Of a DNA stretch of 64,000 nt, positions 49,893 through 59,882 are shown piece by piece. This DNA comes from Burkholderiales bacterium (GTDB taxonomy: Bacteria > Pseudomonadota > Gammaproteobacteria > Burkholderiales > Burkholderiaceae_C): assembly GCA_030604135.1 (NCBI GenBank), contig JAUVWL010000003.1, positions 1 to 64,000 of the forward strand, written 5' to 3'. Both the position numbers and the translations under genes were made by a program. The notes beneath the pieces were generated by a model. The model worked only from the letters and a program-made list of their open reading frames with translations, made no database searches and was not told the origin of the DNA. The stretch's first letter is position 1. Every line of letters begins with the position of its first letter.

Positions 49893-50595
49893 ATACCGAG
49901 CGCAGAACCATCATTTCCTTGATCTTGCCGATCGCCTTGGTAGGGTTCAGACCCTTGGGGCAGACATCGACGCAGTTCATGATGGTGTGGCAGCGGAACA
50001 GACGGTACGGGTCTTCCAGGTTGTCCAGGCGCTCGCTGGTCGCCTGGTCGCGGCTGTCGGCGATGAAGCGGTAGGCCTGCAGCAGACCGGCCGGGCCGAC
50101 GAACTTGTCCGGGTTCCACCAGAAGCTGGGGCAGCTGGTCGAGCAGCTGGCACACAGGATGCACTCGTACAGGCCGTTGAGCTCTTCGCGCTCTTCGGGA
50201 CTCTGCAGACGCTCCTTGGCCGGCGGCACCGTCTCGTTGATGAGGTAGGGCTTGATGCTGTGGTACTGCTTGAAGAACAGCGTCATGTCGACGATCAGGT
50301 CGCGCACCACCGGCAGGCCCGGCAGGGGCTTGAGCACGATGTCGCCCTTGAGCGTGTTCATGTTGGTCAGGCAGGCCAGACCGTTCTTGCCGTTGATGTT
50401 CATCGCGTCGGAGCCGCAGACGCCTTCGCGGCAGGAGCGACGGAACGAAATGGAAGGATCGACGGCCTTGAGCTTCATCAGCGCGTCCAGCAGCATGCGT
50501 TCGTTGCCATCGAGTTCGACCTCGATGGTCTGCATGTAGGGCTTGGCGTCCTTGTCCGGGTCGTAGCGGTAGATCTTGAAGGTGCGTTTTGCCAT
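49891..50595 (-). CDS. sdhB: Succinate dehydrogenase iron-sulfur subunit
   Basis: 234 residues. It carries electrons from SdhA flavin to quinone through three clusters. The cysteine sets are CREGVCGSDAMNINGKNGLAC for [2Fe-2S], then CILCASCSTSCP and CHTIMNCVDVCPKGLNP for [4Fe-4S] and [3Fe-4S]. It lies 26 bases after sdhA. Confidence 0.97.
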   Translation of the reverse strand: MAKRTFKIYRYDPDKDAKPYMQTIEVELDGNERMLLDALMKLKAVDPSISFRRSCREGVCGSDAMNINGKNGLACLTNMNTLKGDIVLKPLPGLPVVRDLIVDMTLFFKQYHSIKPYLINETVPPAKERLQSPEEREELNGLYECILCASCSTSCPSFWWNPDKFVGPAGLLQAYRFIADSRDQATSERLDNLEDPYRLFRCHTIMNCVDVCPKGLNPTKAIGKIKEMMVLRSV

Positions 50596-50621
50596 TTTTG
50601 GGACTCCAGTGCGTGGGGCGC

Positions 50622-52427
50622 TCAGAAGGTGCGAACCTTGGGAGGAATCGACTCGACGGTCAGCGGCTTGAGGTTGACCGGCTTGTAGCTCAGGCTGTTG
50701 TCGGCGCTGTGCCACAGGGTGTGCTTCATCCACTCCTTGTCGTTGCGGCCCAGCGGGAACTCGGCGTCGTCGGCCGCGCGCTCGTAGTCGTTGACGGTGT
50801 GGGCACCGCGGCACTCCTTGCGGGCAGCGGCCGAGGTCATGGTGGCCTGGGCGGCTTCCATCAGGTTCTCGACCTCCAGTGCCTCGATGCGGGCGGTGTT
50901 GAACACCTTGGACTTGTCCTTGAGGGTGATCGCCTCCACGCGCTCGCGCATCGCGTTGATCTTGCGGACACCTTCGTCCATGCTGGCCTGGGTGCGGAAC
51001 ACACCCGCGTGCTGCTGCATGGTGTTGCGCATGTCGTTGGCCACGTCCTGGGCGTATTCGCCACTGGTGGAGCTGTCCAGGCGGGCCAGGCGGGCCAGCG
51101 TGCGGTCGGCCGCGTCCTTGGGCAGGTCCTGGAACTCGGCCTTGGGGTTGACGTTGGCCACGATGTGGTTGCCGGCGGCCTTGCCGAACACCAGCAGGTC
51201 GAGCAGCGAGTTGGTGCCCAGGCGGTTGGCCCCGTGCACCGAAACGCAGGAGCATTCGCCCACTGCATACAGGCCATTGACGATCTGCTGGCTGCCGTTG
51301 CCGTCGGGCACGACCACCTGACCGTTGATGTTGGTCGGAATGCCGCCCATCTGGTAGTGGATGGTGGGCACGACCGGGATCGGTTCCTTGGTGATGTCGA
51401 CGTTGGCGAAGTTGACGCCGATTTCGTAGACCGAGGGCAGGCGCTTGTGGATGGTGTCGGCGCTGAGGTAGGAGAAGTTCAGCATCACGTAGTCCTTGTT
51501 CGGACCACAGCCACGACCTTCCTTGATTTCCTGGTCCATGCAGCGCGAGACGAAGTCGCGCGGGGCCAGGTCTTTCAGGGTGGGGGCGTAGCGCTCCATG
51601 AAGCGCTCGCCCTCGGAGTTCACCAGGAAGGCGCCTTCACCGCGGCAGCCTTCGGTCAGCAGCACGCCCGCGCCGGCCACGCCGGTCGGGTGGAACTGCC
51701 AGAACTCCATGTCCTGCAGGGGGATGCCGGCGCGCGCGGCCATGCCCAGGCCATCACCGGTGTTGATGAAGGCGTTGGTCGAGGCGGCGTAAATGCGGCC
51801 GGCACCGCCGGTGGCCAGCAGCGTCGTCTTGGCTTCGAGGATGTAGACCTCGCCGGTCTCCATCTCGAGCGCGGTCACGCCCAGCACGTCGCCGTCGGCG
51901 TTGCGCACCAGGTCCAGGGCCATCCACTCGACGAAGAAGGTGGTGCGGGCTGCGACGTTCTGCTGGTACAGGGTGTGCAGCATGGCGTGACCGGTGCGGT
52001 CGGCGGCGGCGCAGGCACGCGGCACAGCCTTCTCGCCGTAGTTGGCGGTGTGGCCGCCGAACGGACGCTGGTAGATGGTGCCGTCGGGGTTGCGGTCGAA
52101 CGGCATGCCGAAGTGTTCGAGCTCGTAGACCACCTTCGGGGCTTCACGGCACATGAACTCGATGGCGTCCTGGTCGCCCAGCCAGTCGGAGCCCTTGATG
52201 GTGTCGTAGAAGTGGTAGTGCCAGTTGTCCTCGTTCATGTTGCCCAGCGAGGCGCCGATGCCGCCCTGGGCGGCCACGGTGTGCGAGCGGGTGGGGAACA
52301 CCTTGGAGAGCACGGCGACCTTCAGGCCGGCGCGGGCCAGCTGCAGCGAGGCGCGCATGCCGGAACCGCCGGCACCGACGATGACCACGTCGAACTGGCG
52401 CTTGGGAAGGGATGCGGTGGTGGTCAT
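50622..52427 (-). CDS. sdhA: Succinate dehydrogenase flavoprotein subunit
   Basis: 601 residues. It oxidises succinate to fumarate; FAD is covalently bound. The dinucleotide motif [18 protein letters not shown] is N-terminal, the FAD-linking histidine is about H49 in [17 protein letters not shown], and [21 protein letters not shown] and [12 protein letters not shown] are present. It lies in the order sdhC, sdhD, sdhA, sdhB, sdhE, gltA. Confidence 0.97.
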   Translation of the reverse strand: MTTTASLPKRQFDVVIVGAGGSGMRASLQLARAGLKVAVLSKVFPTRSHTVAAQGGIGASLGNMNEDNWHYHFYDTIKGSDWLGDQDAIEFMCREAPKVVYELEHFGMPFDRNPDGTIYQRPFGGHTANYGEKAVPRACAAADRTGHAMLHTLYQQNVAARTTFFVEWMALDLVRNADGDVLGVTALEMETGEVYILEAKTTLLATGGAGRIYAASTNAFINTGDGLGMAARAGIPLQDMEFWQFHPTGVAGAGVLLTEGCRGEGAFLVNSEGERFMERYAPTLKDLAPRDFVSRCMDQEIKEGRGCGPNKDYVMLNFSYLSADTIHKRLPSVYEIGVNFANVDITKEPIPVVPTIHYQMGGIPTNINGQVVVPDGNGSQQIVNGLYAVGECSCVSVHGANRLGTNSLLDLLVFGKAAGNHIVANVNPKAEFQDLPKDAADRTLARLARLDSSTSGEYAQDVANDMRNTMQQHAGVFRTQASMDEGVRKINAMRERVEAITLKDKSKVFNTARIEALEVENLMEAAQATMTSAAARKECRGAHTVNDYERAADDAEFPLGRNDKEWMKHTLWHSADNSLSYKPVNLKPLTVESIPPKVRTF

Positions 52428-52430
52428 GGA

Positions 52431-52796
52431 TCAGAGCCTCCAGAGAACTTGAACAGCCCAGCCCAGGCAACCCACGAGCCAGACGATGGTGAAGACGTGC
52501 AGCACGACGCGGATGCCGGCGGGCTTGACATAGTCCATCCAGATGTCGCGCATGCCGACCCAGACGTGCCAGGCCAGGGCGACAAAGACCACGAAGGTCA
52601 GCGCCTTCATCCACTGGGCGGCGAAGATGCCGGCCCACAGGTCGTAGCCGACAGGACCGCTGGACAGCAGCACCTGAAGCAGCACCACCAAGGTGAACAG
52701 GGCCATGAGGGCGGCCGTGACGCGCTGGGCGAGCCAGTCGCGCAGGCCGTAGTGGGCGCCGGTGACGACGCGCTTGGAGCCAAAATTGACGGACAT
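52431..52796 (-). CDS. sdhD: Succinate dehydrogenase membrane anchor subunit SdhD
   Basis: 121 residues with three membrane helices, the normal form. It has GAHYGLRDWLAQRVTAALMA near the start, with the Arg and Tyr that line the quinone site, and a haem-ligand-type His in LAWHVWVGMRDIWMDYVK. The start at 52796 follows the sdhC stop by 32 bases, and sdhA follows by 3 bases. Confidence 0.93.
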   Translation of the reverse strand: MSVNFGSKRVVTGAHYGLRDWLAQRVTAALMALFTLVVLLQVLLSSGPVGYDLWAGIFAAQWMKALTFVVFVALAWHVWVGMRDIWMDYVKPAGIRVVLHVFTIVWLVGCLGWAVQVLWRL

Positions 52797-52828
52797 GGGG
52801 TTCCTCTTGTTGCTGGTCTGGGGGCGGC

Positions 52829-53260
52829 TCAGTACAGGCCGAACAGCTTGGCGCCCAGAACCACGGTCAGCCCGATGGACAGCACCAGGGTGACGATGGC
52901 CGACGACTTGCCGAATTCCTTGGTGACCGCGTGGCGCGCATCCATGAACAGGTGGCGCAGGCCGGCGATCAGGTGGTGCAGGTAGGCCCAGATGACGGCC
53001 AGCACGACCAGCTTGAAGAACCACCCCGGCACAAATCCCAGACCAGCAGCGAAGGCTGCGGTGAATCGCTCGAAGGAGAGCTCTGACGACACCGAGGTGT
53101 CGAACATCCAGACGATCAGGGGCAGCAGCAGGAACATCAGGGCGCCGCTGACACGGTGCAGGATCGACACCCAGCCGGCGGGTGGCAGGCGGTAGGTGGT
53201 CAGGTCCTTGAAGGCGTTGATGTTGCGGAACTCGGGCCGCTTTCGGGTCAACTCGGTCAT
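52829..53260 (-). CDS. sdhC: Succinate dehydrogenase cytochrome b556 subunit SdhC
   Basis: 143 residues with three membrane helices. It begins MTELTRKRPEFRNINAF and has the conserved LPPAGWVSILHRVSGALMFLLLPL, including the Ser/Arg of the quinone site, and HHLIAGLRHLFMDARHA with the haem-ligand histidine. It is the first gene of the sdh run. ATG 53260 is clear. The 169 bases upstream, to gntR, hold a TAGAAT-like -10 (minus strand, 53338-53343) and a TGACAC/GTGTCA hairpin (53367-53382). Confidence 0.94.
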   Translation of the reverse strand: MTELTRKRPEFRNINAFKDLTTYRLPPAGWVSILHRVSGALMFLLLPLIVWMFDTSVSSELSFERFTAAFAAGLGFVPGWFFKLVVLAVIWAYLHHLIAGLRHLFMDARHAVTKEFGKSSAIVTLVLSIGLTVVLGAKLFGLY

Positions 53261-53429
53261 GGTGGGACTTTCTTCCGTGGGAGGACTTGAGAGTGGGTGC
53301 TTGTAACCGGTTGGTAACCCGGACCACAAGGTGTCAGATTCTATTGCAATGCACCATACCGGAGCCTGACACTCGGGTGTCACCCCGTTGCGGACCCGTG
53401 GCAGACCCTCGGGCTGGCGGGGGCATGCA

Positions 53430-54254
53430 TCAGCTCAGTTCGTTGTGGTAGTGGCGGGTCTCCGTGCGGTAGAAGCCCCGGCGCAGCTCCATCGGCACGT
53501 CGTTGTAGGTGTAGGCAAGCCGTTCGACGCTGAGCAGCGGATGGCCGGACGACACGCCCAGCAGGACAGCGTTGTCGGCATCGGCCGCCACCGCCTTGAC
53601 CTTTTCCACGGCACGCACCATGCGCACGCCGAACCGGGTTTCGAACAGGGCGTACATGGGGCCCTTGTCGGTCGAGAGGGTCTCCAGTGTCAGGCCCTTG
53701 AAGCTGTGGCCGGGCAGCCAGATGTCTTCCAGGATGGCCGGCGAGCCACCAAAGGCCAGCACCCGCTTGACCTGGATGACCGCATCGCCGGTGCGCAGAC
53801 CCAGCGAGCGGGCCACCTCGGCGGGTGCGCGCTGGCGCCGGCATTCGATGATGCTGCGTTCGGCCGGGCCCTGGCTGGCCGGATCGCCGATGTCGGGCAG
53901 CACGCGCAGGAAACGGTACTGGATGTGCTGCTCCGCGTGGGTGGCCACGAACGTGCCCTTGCCCTGTCGGCGCACCAGCAGGTTGTCGGTGGCCAACTCG
54001 TCGATGGCCTTGCGCACCGTGCCTTGGCTCACCCGATAGCGGGCGGCCAGGTCGAGCTCGGAGGGAATCATGTCGCCCGGTTTCCATTCGCCGGCCTGCA
54101 GGCTGCGCAGGATCAGGGTCTTGATCTGCTGGTACAGCGGGCTGAACGCAGGGGCGGCCTGCGCTCCGATGGCTCCCGGGTCGCCCGCGCCGACAGGCTC
54201 TGCGGCGGGCGCTGGCTCGCTGGTCGGGCTGAGGTTTTCGGTGCTGGAAGGCAT
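53430..54254 (-). CDS. GntR-family (HutC/UTRA type) transcriptional regulator
   Basis: About 274 residues from ATG 54254 (TTG 54293 is an alternative). After a Pro/Ala-rich leader comes a winged helix-turn-helix (LAARYRVSQGTVRKAIDELA) and a C-terminal UTRA ligand domain. It sits between the sdh-gltA run (same strand) and mdh (divergent), so it probably controls these TCA-cycle genes. A palindrome TCTTATATAAGA lies in front of its gene. Confidence 0.85.
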   Translation of the reverse strand: MPSSTENLSPTSEPAPAAEPVGAGDPGAIGAQAAPAFSPLYQQIKTLILRSLQAGEWKPGDMIPSELDLAARYRVSQGTVRKAIDELATDNLLVRRQGKGTFVATHAEQHIQYRFLRVLPDIGDPASQGPAERSIIECRRQRAPAEVARSLGLRTGDAVIQVKRVLAFGGSPAILEDIWLPGHSFKGLTLETLSTDKGPMYALFETRFGVRMVRAVEKVKAVAADADNAVLLGVSSGHPLLSVERLAYTYNDVPMELRRGFYRTETRHYHNELS

Positions 54255-54298
54255 GTCGATCCGGGTGGTGCTGCGGTCGTTGCTGAAGACCAATCATA

Positions 54299-54310
54299 TC
54301 TTATATAAGA
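54299..54310. promoter_or_regulatory. 12-bp palindrome in the gntR-mdh intergenic region
   Basis: TCTTATATAAGA is a perfect palindrome, and a further GTCTTAT-type half site (minus strand) lies next to it at about 54312-54318. It lies 45 bases upstream of the gntR ATG and 12 bases upstream of the mdh -35. It is a likely GntR operator. Confidence 0.5.
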
Positions 54311-54321
54311 CATAAGACAAA

Positions 54322-54351
54322 TTGACCGATCAGGGTTAACGCGGGTACACT
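54322..54351 (+). promoter_or_regulatory. Sigma-70-type promoter of mdh
   Basis: TTGACC (54322-54327), an 18-base spacer and TACACT (54346-54351). A GGGTTAAC box (54333-54340) lies inside the spacer, where a bound repressor would block RNA polymerase. Confidence 0.5.
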
Positions 54352-54391
54352 CATGGGTTGTGCCGGTGCCGGAATTTTCGGGTTAACCCTG
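54333..54391. promoter_or_regulatory. Paired GGGTTAAC boxes around the mdh start site
   Basis: GGGTTAAC occurs at 54333-54340 and again at 54380-54387, the second as the perfect palindrome GGGTTAACCC (54380-54389). CAGGGTTAAC (54331-54340) is also the inverse of GTTAACCCTG (54382-54391). The spacing is 47 bases; the first lies between -35 and -10 and the second about 20 bases past the predicted start. Confidence 0.45.
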
Positions 54392-54463
54392 AGCAAACAC
54401 CGTCCGCGGCGGGGCTTGACCCGCCGGTCCATCCATCCACACGTCCATTCTGGAGTTTTCACC

Positions 54464-55450
54464 ATGAGCAAGAAGCCCGTCCGAGTTGCCGTCACCGGCG
54501 CCGCAGGCCAGATCGGTTACGCCCTGCTGTTCCGCATCGCTTCCGGCGAGATGCTGGGCAAGGACCAGCCCGTCATCCTGCAATTGCTGGAGATTCCGGA
54601 TGAGAAGGCCCAGAACGCGCTCAAGGGCGTGATCATGGAACTGGAAGACTGCGCCTTCCCCCTGCTGGCCGGCATTGAGGCCCACAGCGACCCGATGACC
54701 GCCTTCAAGGACACCGACTACGCCCTGCTGGTGGGTGCCCGTCCGCGCGGTCCCGGCATGGAGCGCGCCGACCTGCTGGCCGCCAACGCCCAGATCTTCA
54801 CCGCCCAGGGCAAGGCCCTGAACGCCGTGGCTTCGCGCAACGTCAAGGTGCTGGTGGTCGGCAACCCTGCCAACACCAACGCCTACATCGCCATGAAGTC
54901 GGCCCCGGATCTGCCGGCCAAGAACTTCACCGCCATGCTGCGCCTGGACCACAACCGCGCTGCCAGCCAGATCGCCACCAAGATCGGTTGTGCCGTGGGC
55001 GACATCGAGAAGCTGGCCGTGTGGGGCAACCACTCGCCCACCATGTACGCCGACTACCGTTTCGCCACCGTGAACGGCAAGTCTGTCAAGGAAACCATCA
55101 ACGACCACGAGTGGAACCGTGACGTGTTCCTGCCCACCGTGGGCAAGCGTGGCGCTGCCATCATCGCCGCCCGTGGCCTGTCGTCGGCTGCCTCGGCCGC
55201 CAACGCCGCCATCGACCACATGCGCGACTGGGCCCTGGGCACCAACGGCAAGTGGGTCACCATGGGCATCCCGTCCAATGGCGAATACGGCATCCCCAAG
55301 GAAGTCATGTTTGGCTACCCCGTCACCTGCGAAGGCGGCGAGTACAAGATCGTCGAGGGCCTGCCGATCGACGAGTTCAGCCAGGAATGCATCAACAAGA
55401 CCCTTGCCGAGCTCGAAGGCGAGAAGGACGGCGTGAAGCATCTGCTGTGA
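54464..55450 (+). CDS. mdh: Malate dehydrogenase
   Basis: 328 residues. It oxidises malate to oxaloacetate with NAD+; this is the ~328-residue type common in betaproteobacteria. The motif [17 protein letters not shown] is N-terminal, the substrate arginine lies in the [15 protein letters not shown] loop, and the catalytic His is in [13 protein letters not shown]. It is divergent from the GntR gene and followed by a dispersed hairpin repeat and then a CitE-like gene. Confidence 0.97.
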   Translation: MSKKPVRVAVTGAAGQIGYALLFRIASGEMLGKDQPVILQLLEIPDEKAQNALKGVIMELEDCAFPLLAGIEAHSDPMTAFKDTDYALLVGARPRGPGMERADLLAANAQIFTAQGKALNAVASRNVKVLVVGNPANTNAYIAMKSAPDLPAKNFTAMLRLDHNRAASQIATKIGCAVGDIEKLAVWGNHSPTMYADYRFATVNGKSVKETINDHEWNRDVFLPTVGKRGAAIIAARGLSSAASAANAAIDHMRDWALGTNGKWVTMGIPSNGEYGIPKEVMFGYPVTCEGGEYKIVEGLPIDEFSQECINKTLAELEGEKDGVKHLL

Positions 55451-55527
55451 TGCCCCCCCTGAGCCGCTTCGCGTCTTCCCCCCAGGGGGACCGCACCTGT
55501 GGCCCGGCAAAGCCGGTTCCACGGTGC
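55450..55527. repeat. Dispersed intergenic hairpin repeat, copy after mdh (inverted)
   Basis: It contains CCGCTTCGCGTCTTCC, the CCCCCCAGGGGG core and CCTGTGGCCCGGC followed by AAAGCCGGTTCCACGG. It is the reverse complement of the copy at 49812-49892 with a few substitutions and begins at the mdh stop. Confidence 0.85.
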
Positions 55528-55580
55528 GTGCTGGACCACGGGCGGCGCGTTGGCGTTGGCCGTAACCGCTTCGTAACTCC

Positions 55581-56564
55581 GTGAAACCTCACCCGCGCGA
55601 CATCCTTGCAGGGGCCCAGGCCGGTGCGTTCGCGCTGCCGGTCTGTGACCACTACAGCGGGGTCGAGGCGCGGATGCGGAAAAGCCTGCAGCTGCAGGCC
55701 GAGCTGAGTGCAGAGTTCGGCACCTGCGTCTTTGACGTCACGCTGGACTGCGAGGATGGCGCCCCCGTCGGTGGCGAGGCCGAGCACGCGGCCCTGGTCA
55801 CCGAACTGGCGCTGGGTGCCCCTGCGGGCGCCCGTGTCGCCGCCCGGGTCCACCCGGTCGATCATCCCCATTTCGATGCCGATGTGGCCCAGATCGCGGG
55901 TCGAGCCGGTTCGCGCCTTTGCCACCTGATGGTGCCCAAGGTCGAGTCGGTGGCCGATGTGGAGCGTGCCGTGGCCGCGATGAACGCTGCCGGCGCCACC
56001 GCCGTGCCGCTGCACGTGCTGATCGAGTCGCCGGCCGCGGTGCACCGCGCCTTCGACATCGCGGCGCACCCGCGTGTGGCCTCGCTGAGCTTCGGCCTGA
56101 TGGACTTCGTCTCGGCTCACGGCGGGGCGATTCCCGCCTCGGCCATGACGCTGGCCGGCCAGTTCAGCCACCCACATGTGCTGCGCGCCAAGGTCGAGAT
56201 GGCCGCTGCCTGCCATGCCCATGGCAAAGTGCCTTCGCACAACGTGGTCACCGAGTTCAAGGACCTGGTGGCGCTGCAGAATGCGGCGCGGAGGGCCGCC
56301 GCCGAGCTGGGCTACACCCGCATGTGGAGCATCCACCCGGACCAGATCCGACCCATCCTGGCCGCGTTCTCGCCGGCCGTGGCGGAGATCGAAACGGCGG
56401 TGACCATCATTGAGGCTGCTGCGGCCGCCGACTGGGCACCTGTTCAGCACGAAGGCCGGCTGCACGACCGGGCCAGCTACCGCTACTACTGGCAAGTGAT
56501 CGAACGCGCGCACCAGACCGGGCATGCCTTGCCCGAGACCGTGCGTGGCTGGTTTCTTGCATGA
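55581..56564 (+). CDS. CitE-like CoA ester lyase (HpcH/HpaI aldolase family)
   Basis: 327 residues from GTG 55581. TIM-barrel lyase with the metal-binding VTLDCEDGAPVGGE segment, a catalytic-type HLMVPKVES, an ESPAAVHR motif and FGLMDFVSAHG. Stand-alone CitE-like proteins cleave malyl-, citramalyl- or beta-methylmalyl-CoA; without citF and citD nearby this is not citrate lyase. It lies between mdh and acnB, so a role in handling C4/C5 CoA esters around the TCA cycle is plausible. Substrate is undetermined. Confidence 0.8.
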   Translation: MKPHPRDILAGAQAGAFALPVCDHYSGVEARMRKSLQLQAELSAEFGTCVFDVTLDCEDGAPVGGEAEHAALVTELALGAPAGARVAARVHPVDHPHFDADVAQIAGRAGSRLCHLMVPKVESVADVERAVAAMNAAGATAVPLHVLIESPAAVHRAFDIAAHPRVASLSFGLMDFVSAHGGAIPASAMTLAGQFSHPHVLRAKVEMAAACHAHGKVPSHNVVTEFKDLVALQNAARRAAAELGYTRMWSIHPDQIRPILAAFSPAVAEIETAVTIIEAAAAADWAPVQHEGRLHDRASYRYYWQVIERAHQTGHALPETVRGWFLA

Positions 56565-56609
56565 CCCCCACAACCACAACCACCATCACCCACCCCACCG
56601 GAGAACGCC

Positions 56610-59207
56610 ATGTCGACCTTTCTGACCGACTACCGCGCCCACGTCGCTGAACGCGCCGCCCTGGGCATTCCCCCGCTGCCGCTCGATGCCAAGCAGGTCG
56701 CCGCCCTGATCGAACTGATCAAGAACCCGCCCGCCGGTGAAGACGCCTTCCTGCTGGACCTGCTGACGCACCGCGTGCCGCCGGGTGTGGACGACGCCGC
56801 CAAGGTCAAGGCCTCGTTCCTGGCCGCTGTGGCCCACGGTGACGAGAAGGTGGCCCTGATCTCCAAGGCCAAGGCCACCGAGTTGCTGGGCACCATGGTG
56901 GGTGGCTACAACGTGCATCCGCTGATTGAGCTGCTGGACGACGCCGAAGTGGCGGGCGTGGCCGCCGAAGGTCTGAAGAAGACCCTGCTGATGTTCGACT
57001 TCTTCAACGACGTGGCCGAGAAGGCCAAGGCCGGCAACGCCAAGGCCAAGGAAGTCATGCAGTCCTGGGCCGACGCCGAGTGGTTCACCACCCGCCCCGA
57101 AGTGCCCAAGAGCATCACCGTCACCGTCTTCAAGGTGCCCGGCGAGACCAACACCGACGACCTGTCGCCCGCCCCGGACGCCTGGAGCCGCCCGGACATC
57201 CCGATGCACTACCTGGCCATGCTGAAGAACACGCGCCCCGACGCGGCCTTCAAGCCCGAGGAAGACGGCAAGCGCGGCCCGATGCAGTTCATCGAAGACC
57301 TGAAGAAGAAGGGCCACCTGGTCGCCTACGTGGGCGACGTGGTGGGCACAGGTTCCTCGCGCAAGTCGGCCACCAACTCGGTGATCTGGGCCACCGGCCA
57401 GGACATCCCCTTCGTGCCGAACAAGCGCTTCGGCGGCGTCACGCTGGGCGGCAAGATCGCCCCGATCTTCTTCAACACGCAGGAAGACTCCGGCGCGCTG
57501 CCGATCGAGGTCGACGTCTCCAAGCTGGAGATGGGCGACGTCATCGAAGTCATGCCCTACGACGGCAAGATCGTGAAGAACGGTGAGACCGTCGCCGAGT
57601 TCAAGCTGCGCAGCGATGTGCTGTTCGACGAAGTGCGCGCCGGCGGCCGCATCAACCTGATCATCGGTCGCTCGCTCACCGCCAAGGCTCGCGAGTTCCT
57701 GGGCCTGCCCGCCTCGACCCAGTTCCGCCTGCCGCAAGCCCCTGCCGCATCCAAGGCCGGCTTCACGCTGGCGCAGAAGATGGTCGGCCGCGCCGTCGGC
57801 CTGCCGGAAGGCCAGGGCGTGCGCCCGGGTACCTACTGCGAGCCGAAGATGACGACCGTGGGTTCGCAGGACACCACTGGCCCGATGACCCGCGACGAGC
57901 TCAAGGACCTGGCTTGCCTGGGCTTCTCGGCCGACCTGGTGATGCAGTCCTTCTGCCACACCGCCGCTTACCCGAAGCCGGTCGACGTCAAGACCCACCG
58001 CGAACTGCCGGCCTTCATCAGCAGCCGTGGCGGCGTGTCCCTGCGCCCGGGCGACGGTGTGATCCACAGCTGGCTCAACCGCCTGCTGCTGCCCGACACC
58101 GTGGGCACCGGCGGTGACTCGCACACCCGCTTCCCGATCGGCATTTCGTTCCCGGCCGGTTCCGGTCTGGTGGCCTTCGGCGCCGCCACCGGTGTGATGC
58201 CGCTGGACATGCCCGAGTCGGTGCTGGTGCGCTTCAAGGGCCAGATGCAGCCCGGCGTCACCCTGCGTGACCTGGTGCATGCGATCCCGCTGTACGCCAT
58301 CAAGGCCGGTCTGCTGACCGTGGCCAAGGCCGGCAAGAAGAACATCTTCTCGGGCCGCATCCTGGAAATCGAAGGGCTGCCCGACCTGAAGGTGGAACAG
58401 GCCTTCGAGCTGAGCGACGCCTCGGCCGAGCGCGCGGCCGCCGGCTGCACGATCAAGCTCAACAAGGAGCCGGTGCAGGAGTACCTGAAGTCGAACATCG
58501 TGCTGATGAAGAACATGATCGCCGACGGTTACCAGGACGCGAAGACGCTGGCGCGCCGCATCGAGAAGGTCGAGGCCTGGCTGGCCAAGCCCGAACTGCT
58601 GGAAGCCGACAAGGACGCCGAATACGCCGCCGTGATCGAGATCGACCTGGCCGAGATCACCGAGCCCATCGTCTGCTGCCCGAACGATCCGGACGACGCC
58701 AAGTTCCTGTCCGAAGTCGCCGGCACCAAGATCGACGAGGCCTTCATCGGTTCGTGCATGACCAACATCGGCCACTTCCGCGCGGCAGCGACCGTGCTGG
58801 GCGGCGCGCGCGACATCCCGGTCAAGCTGTGGGTCGCCCCGCCGACCAAGATGGACGCGGCCGAGCTGACCAAGGAAGGCCACTACGCCAACTTCGGCGC
58901 CGCCGGTGCCCGCACCGAAATGCCCGGCTGCTCGCTGTGCATGGGCAACCAGGCCCAGGTGCGCGAAGGCGCGACGGTGATCTCCACCTCGACCCGCAAC
59001 TTCCCCAACCGTCTGGGCAAGAACACCAACGTGTTCCTGGGCTCGGCCGAACTGGCCGCCGTGGCGTCCAAGCTGGGCAAGCTGCCGACCAAGGAGGAGT
59101 ACCTGGCCGCCACCGGCGTCATCACCGCCAAGGCCGACCAGATCTACAAGTACATGAACTTCGACCAGATCGAAGAGTATGTGGAGACGGCCAAGACGGT
59201 GGCTTGA
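56610..59207 (+). CDS. acnB: Aconitate hydratase B
   Basis: 865 residues. Converts citrate to isocitrate. The domain order is AcnB type, with an N-terminal HEAT-like domain (~1-160), the swivelling domain (~165-370) before the three catalytic domains, and [4Fe-4S] ligands in [10 protein letters not shown] and GCSLCMGNQ plus an upstream Cys. It starts 45 bases after the CitE-like gene and ends with a strong terminator. Confidence 0.97.
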   Translation: MSTFLTDYRAHVAERAALGIPPLPLDAKQVAALIELIKNPPAGEDAFLLDLLTHRVPPGVDDAAKVKASFLAAVAHGDEKVALISKAKATELLGTMVGGYNVHPLIELLDDAEVAGVAAEGLKKTLLMFDFFNDVAEKAKAGNAKAKEVMQSWADAEWFTTRPEVPKSITVTVFKVPGETNTDDLSPAPDAWSRPDIPMHYLAMLKNTRPDAAFKPEEDGKRGPMQFIEDLKKKGHLVAYVGDVVGTGSSRKSATNSVIWATGQDIPFVPNKRFGGVTLGGKIAPIFFNTQEDSGALPIEVDVSKLEMGDVIEVMPYDGKIVKNGETVAEFKLRSDVLFDEVRAGGRINLIIGRSLTAKAREFLGLPASTQFRLPQAPAASKAGFTLAQKMVGRAVGLPEGQGVRPGTYCEPKMTTVGSQDTTGPMTRDELKDLACLGFSADLVMQSFCHTAAYPKPVDVKTHRELPAFISSRGGVSLRPGDGVIHSWLNRLLLPDTVGTGGDSHTRFPIGISFPAGSGLVAFGAATGVMPLDMPESVLVRFKGQMQPGVTLRDLVHAIPLYAIKAGLLTVAKAGKKNIFSGRILEIEGLPDLKVEQAFELSDASAERAAAGCTIKLNKEPVQEYLKSNIVLMKNMIADGYQDAKTLARRIEKVEAWLAKPELLEADKDAEYAAVIEIDLAEITEPIVCCPNDPDDAKFLSEVAGTKIDEAFIGSCMTNIGHFRAAATVLGGARDIPVKLWVAPPTKMDAAELTKEGHYANFGAAGARTEMPGCSLCMGNQAQVREGATVISTSTRNFPNRLGKNTNVFLGSAELAAVASKLGKLPTKEEYLAATGVITAKADQIYKYMNFDQIEEYVETAKTVA

Positions 59208-59226
59208 ACGACTGAGCTGACCGCCC

Positions 59227-59258
59227 AAAGGCCCGCCTTGCGCGGGCCTTTGTTTTTT
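59227..59258 (+). terminator. Rho-independent terminator of acnB
   Basis: A 10-bp stem AAAGGCCCGC / GCGGGCCTTT with a CTTGC loop, followed by GTTTTTT, 20 bases after the acnB stop. Confidence 0.9.
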
Positions 59259-59387
59259 CGGGAACTTGGCGGTCGTGATCTGCATCCATGCGTTCGTTGT
59301 GTGCGCCCCGCGCGCCGTCAACAAAACTCGTGGCTGGCCAGCCTCTTCTTTCCGGATCTTTTTTTCTGAAACCTGAGGAGTTCTGTC

Positions 59388-59852
59388 ATGAAGAAAGCTT
59401 TGATCGCGACCGTCTGCGCCATGGGTCTGGGCCTTGGAGCCCTGCAGGCCAAGGCGTCCACCATTGTCGAAACGGCCGCCCAGGCCGGACAGTTCAACAC
59501 GCTCATGAAGGCCATCGAGGCCGCCGGCCTGGTGGACACCCTCAAGGGCGATGGGCCGTTCACCGTGTTTGCGCCATCGGATGAGGCCTTCGCCAAGCTG
59601 CCGCAGGAACGCCTGGACGCGTTGCTGGCCGACAAGGACGCGCTGACCAAGGTGCTGACCTACCACGTCGTGCCGGGCAAGGTCATGTCGACCGAAGTGC
59701 AGGCCGGTGAAGTCCAGACCAAGGCCGGCCAGGCGCTGGTCGTCAAGACCGAGGACGGCGTGAAGGTCAACGAGTCTCGCGTGGTGACCGCGGACATCAG
59801 CGCCAGCAACGGCGTGATCCACGTCATCGACAGCGTGCTGCTGCCCAACTGA
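59388..59852 (+). CDS. Secreted fasciclin (FAS1) domain protein
   Basis: 154 residues. It has a signal peptide ([23 protein letters not shown]) and one FAS1 domain, with the H1 motif [17 protein letters not shown] and the H2 motif [17 protein letters not shown]1 proteins act in adhesion, but bacterial single-domain forms are mostly uncharacterised. A perfect 11-bp hairpin (CAGCCCAGGCC/GGCCTGGGCTG, 59884-59911) just downstream overlaps the end of the convergent amidohydrolase gene and may end both transcripts, although there is no T-tract. Confidence 0.9.
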   Translation: MKKALIATVCAMGLGLGALQAKASTIVETAAQAGQFNTLMKAIEAAGLVDTLKGDGPFTVFAPSDEAFAKLPQERLDALLADKDALTKVLTYHVVPGKVMSTEVQAGEVQTKAGQALVVKTEDGVKVNESRVVTADISASNGVIHVIDSVLLPN

Positions 59853-59882
59853 GGCGGCTTGACCCCTGTGCTTCGGCGACGT

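Noticed and set aside
50589-52985. A 798-codon open frame opposite sdhA and sdhD
   Set aside because: It covers three well-supported genes of the sdh operon and its composition is typical of a GC-rich antisense shadow.
56586-59822. A 1078-codon open frame opposite acnB
   Set aside because: High GC content leaves long open frames on the reverse strand. The translation is low-complexity (His, Gly, Val, Asp rich), has no domains, and the plus-strand acnB is certain.
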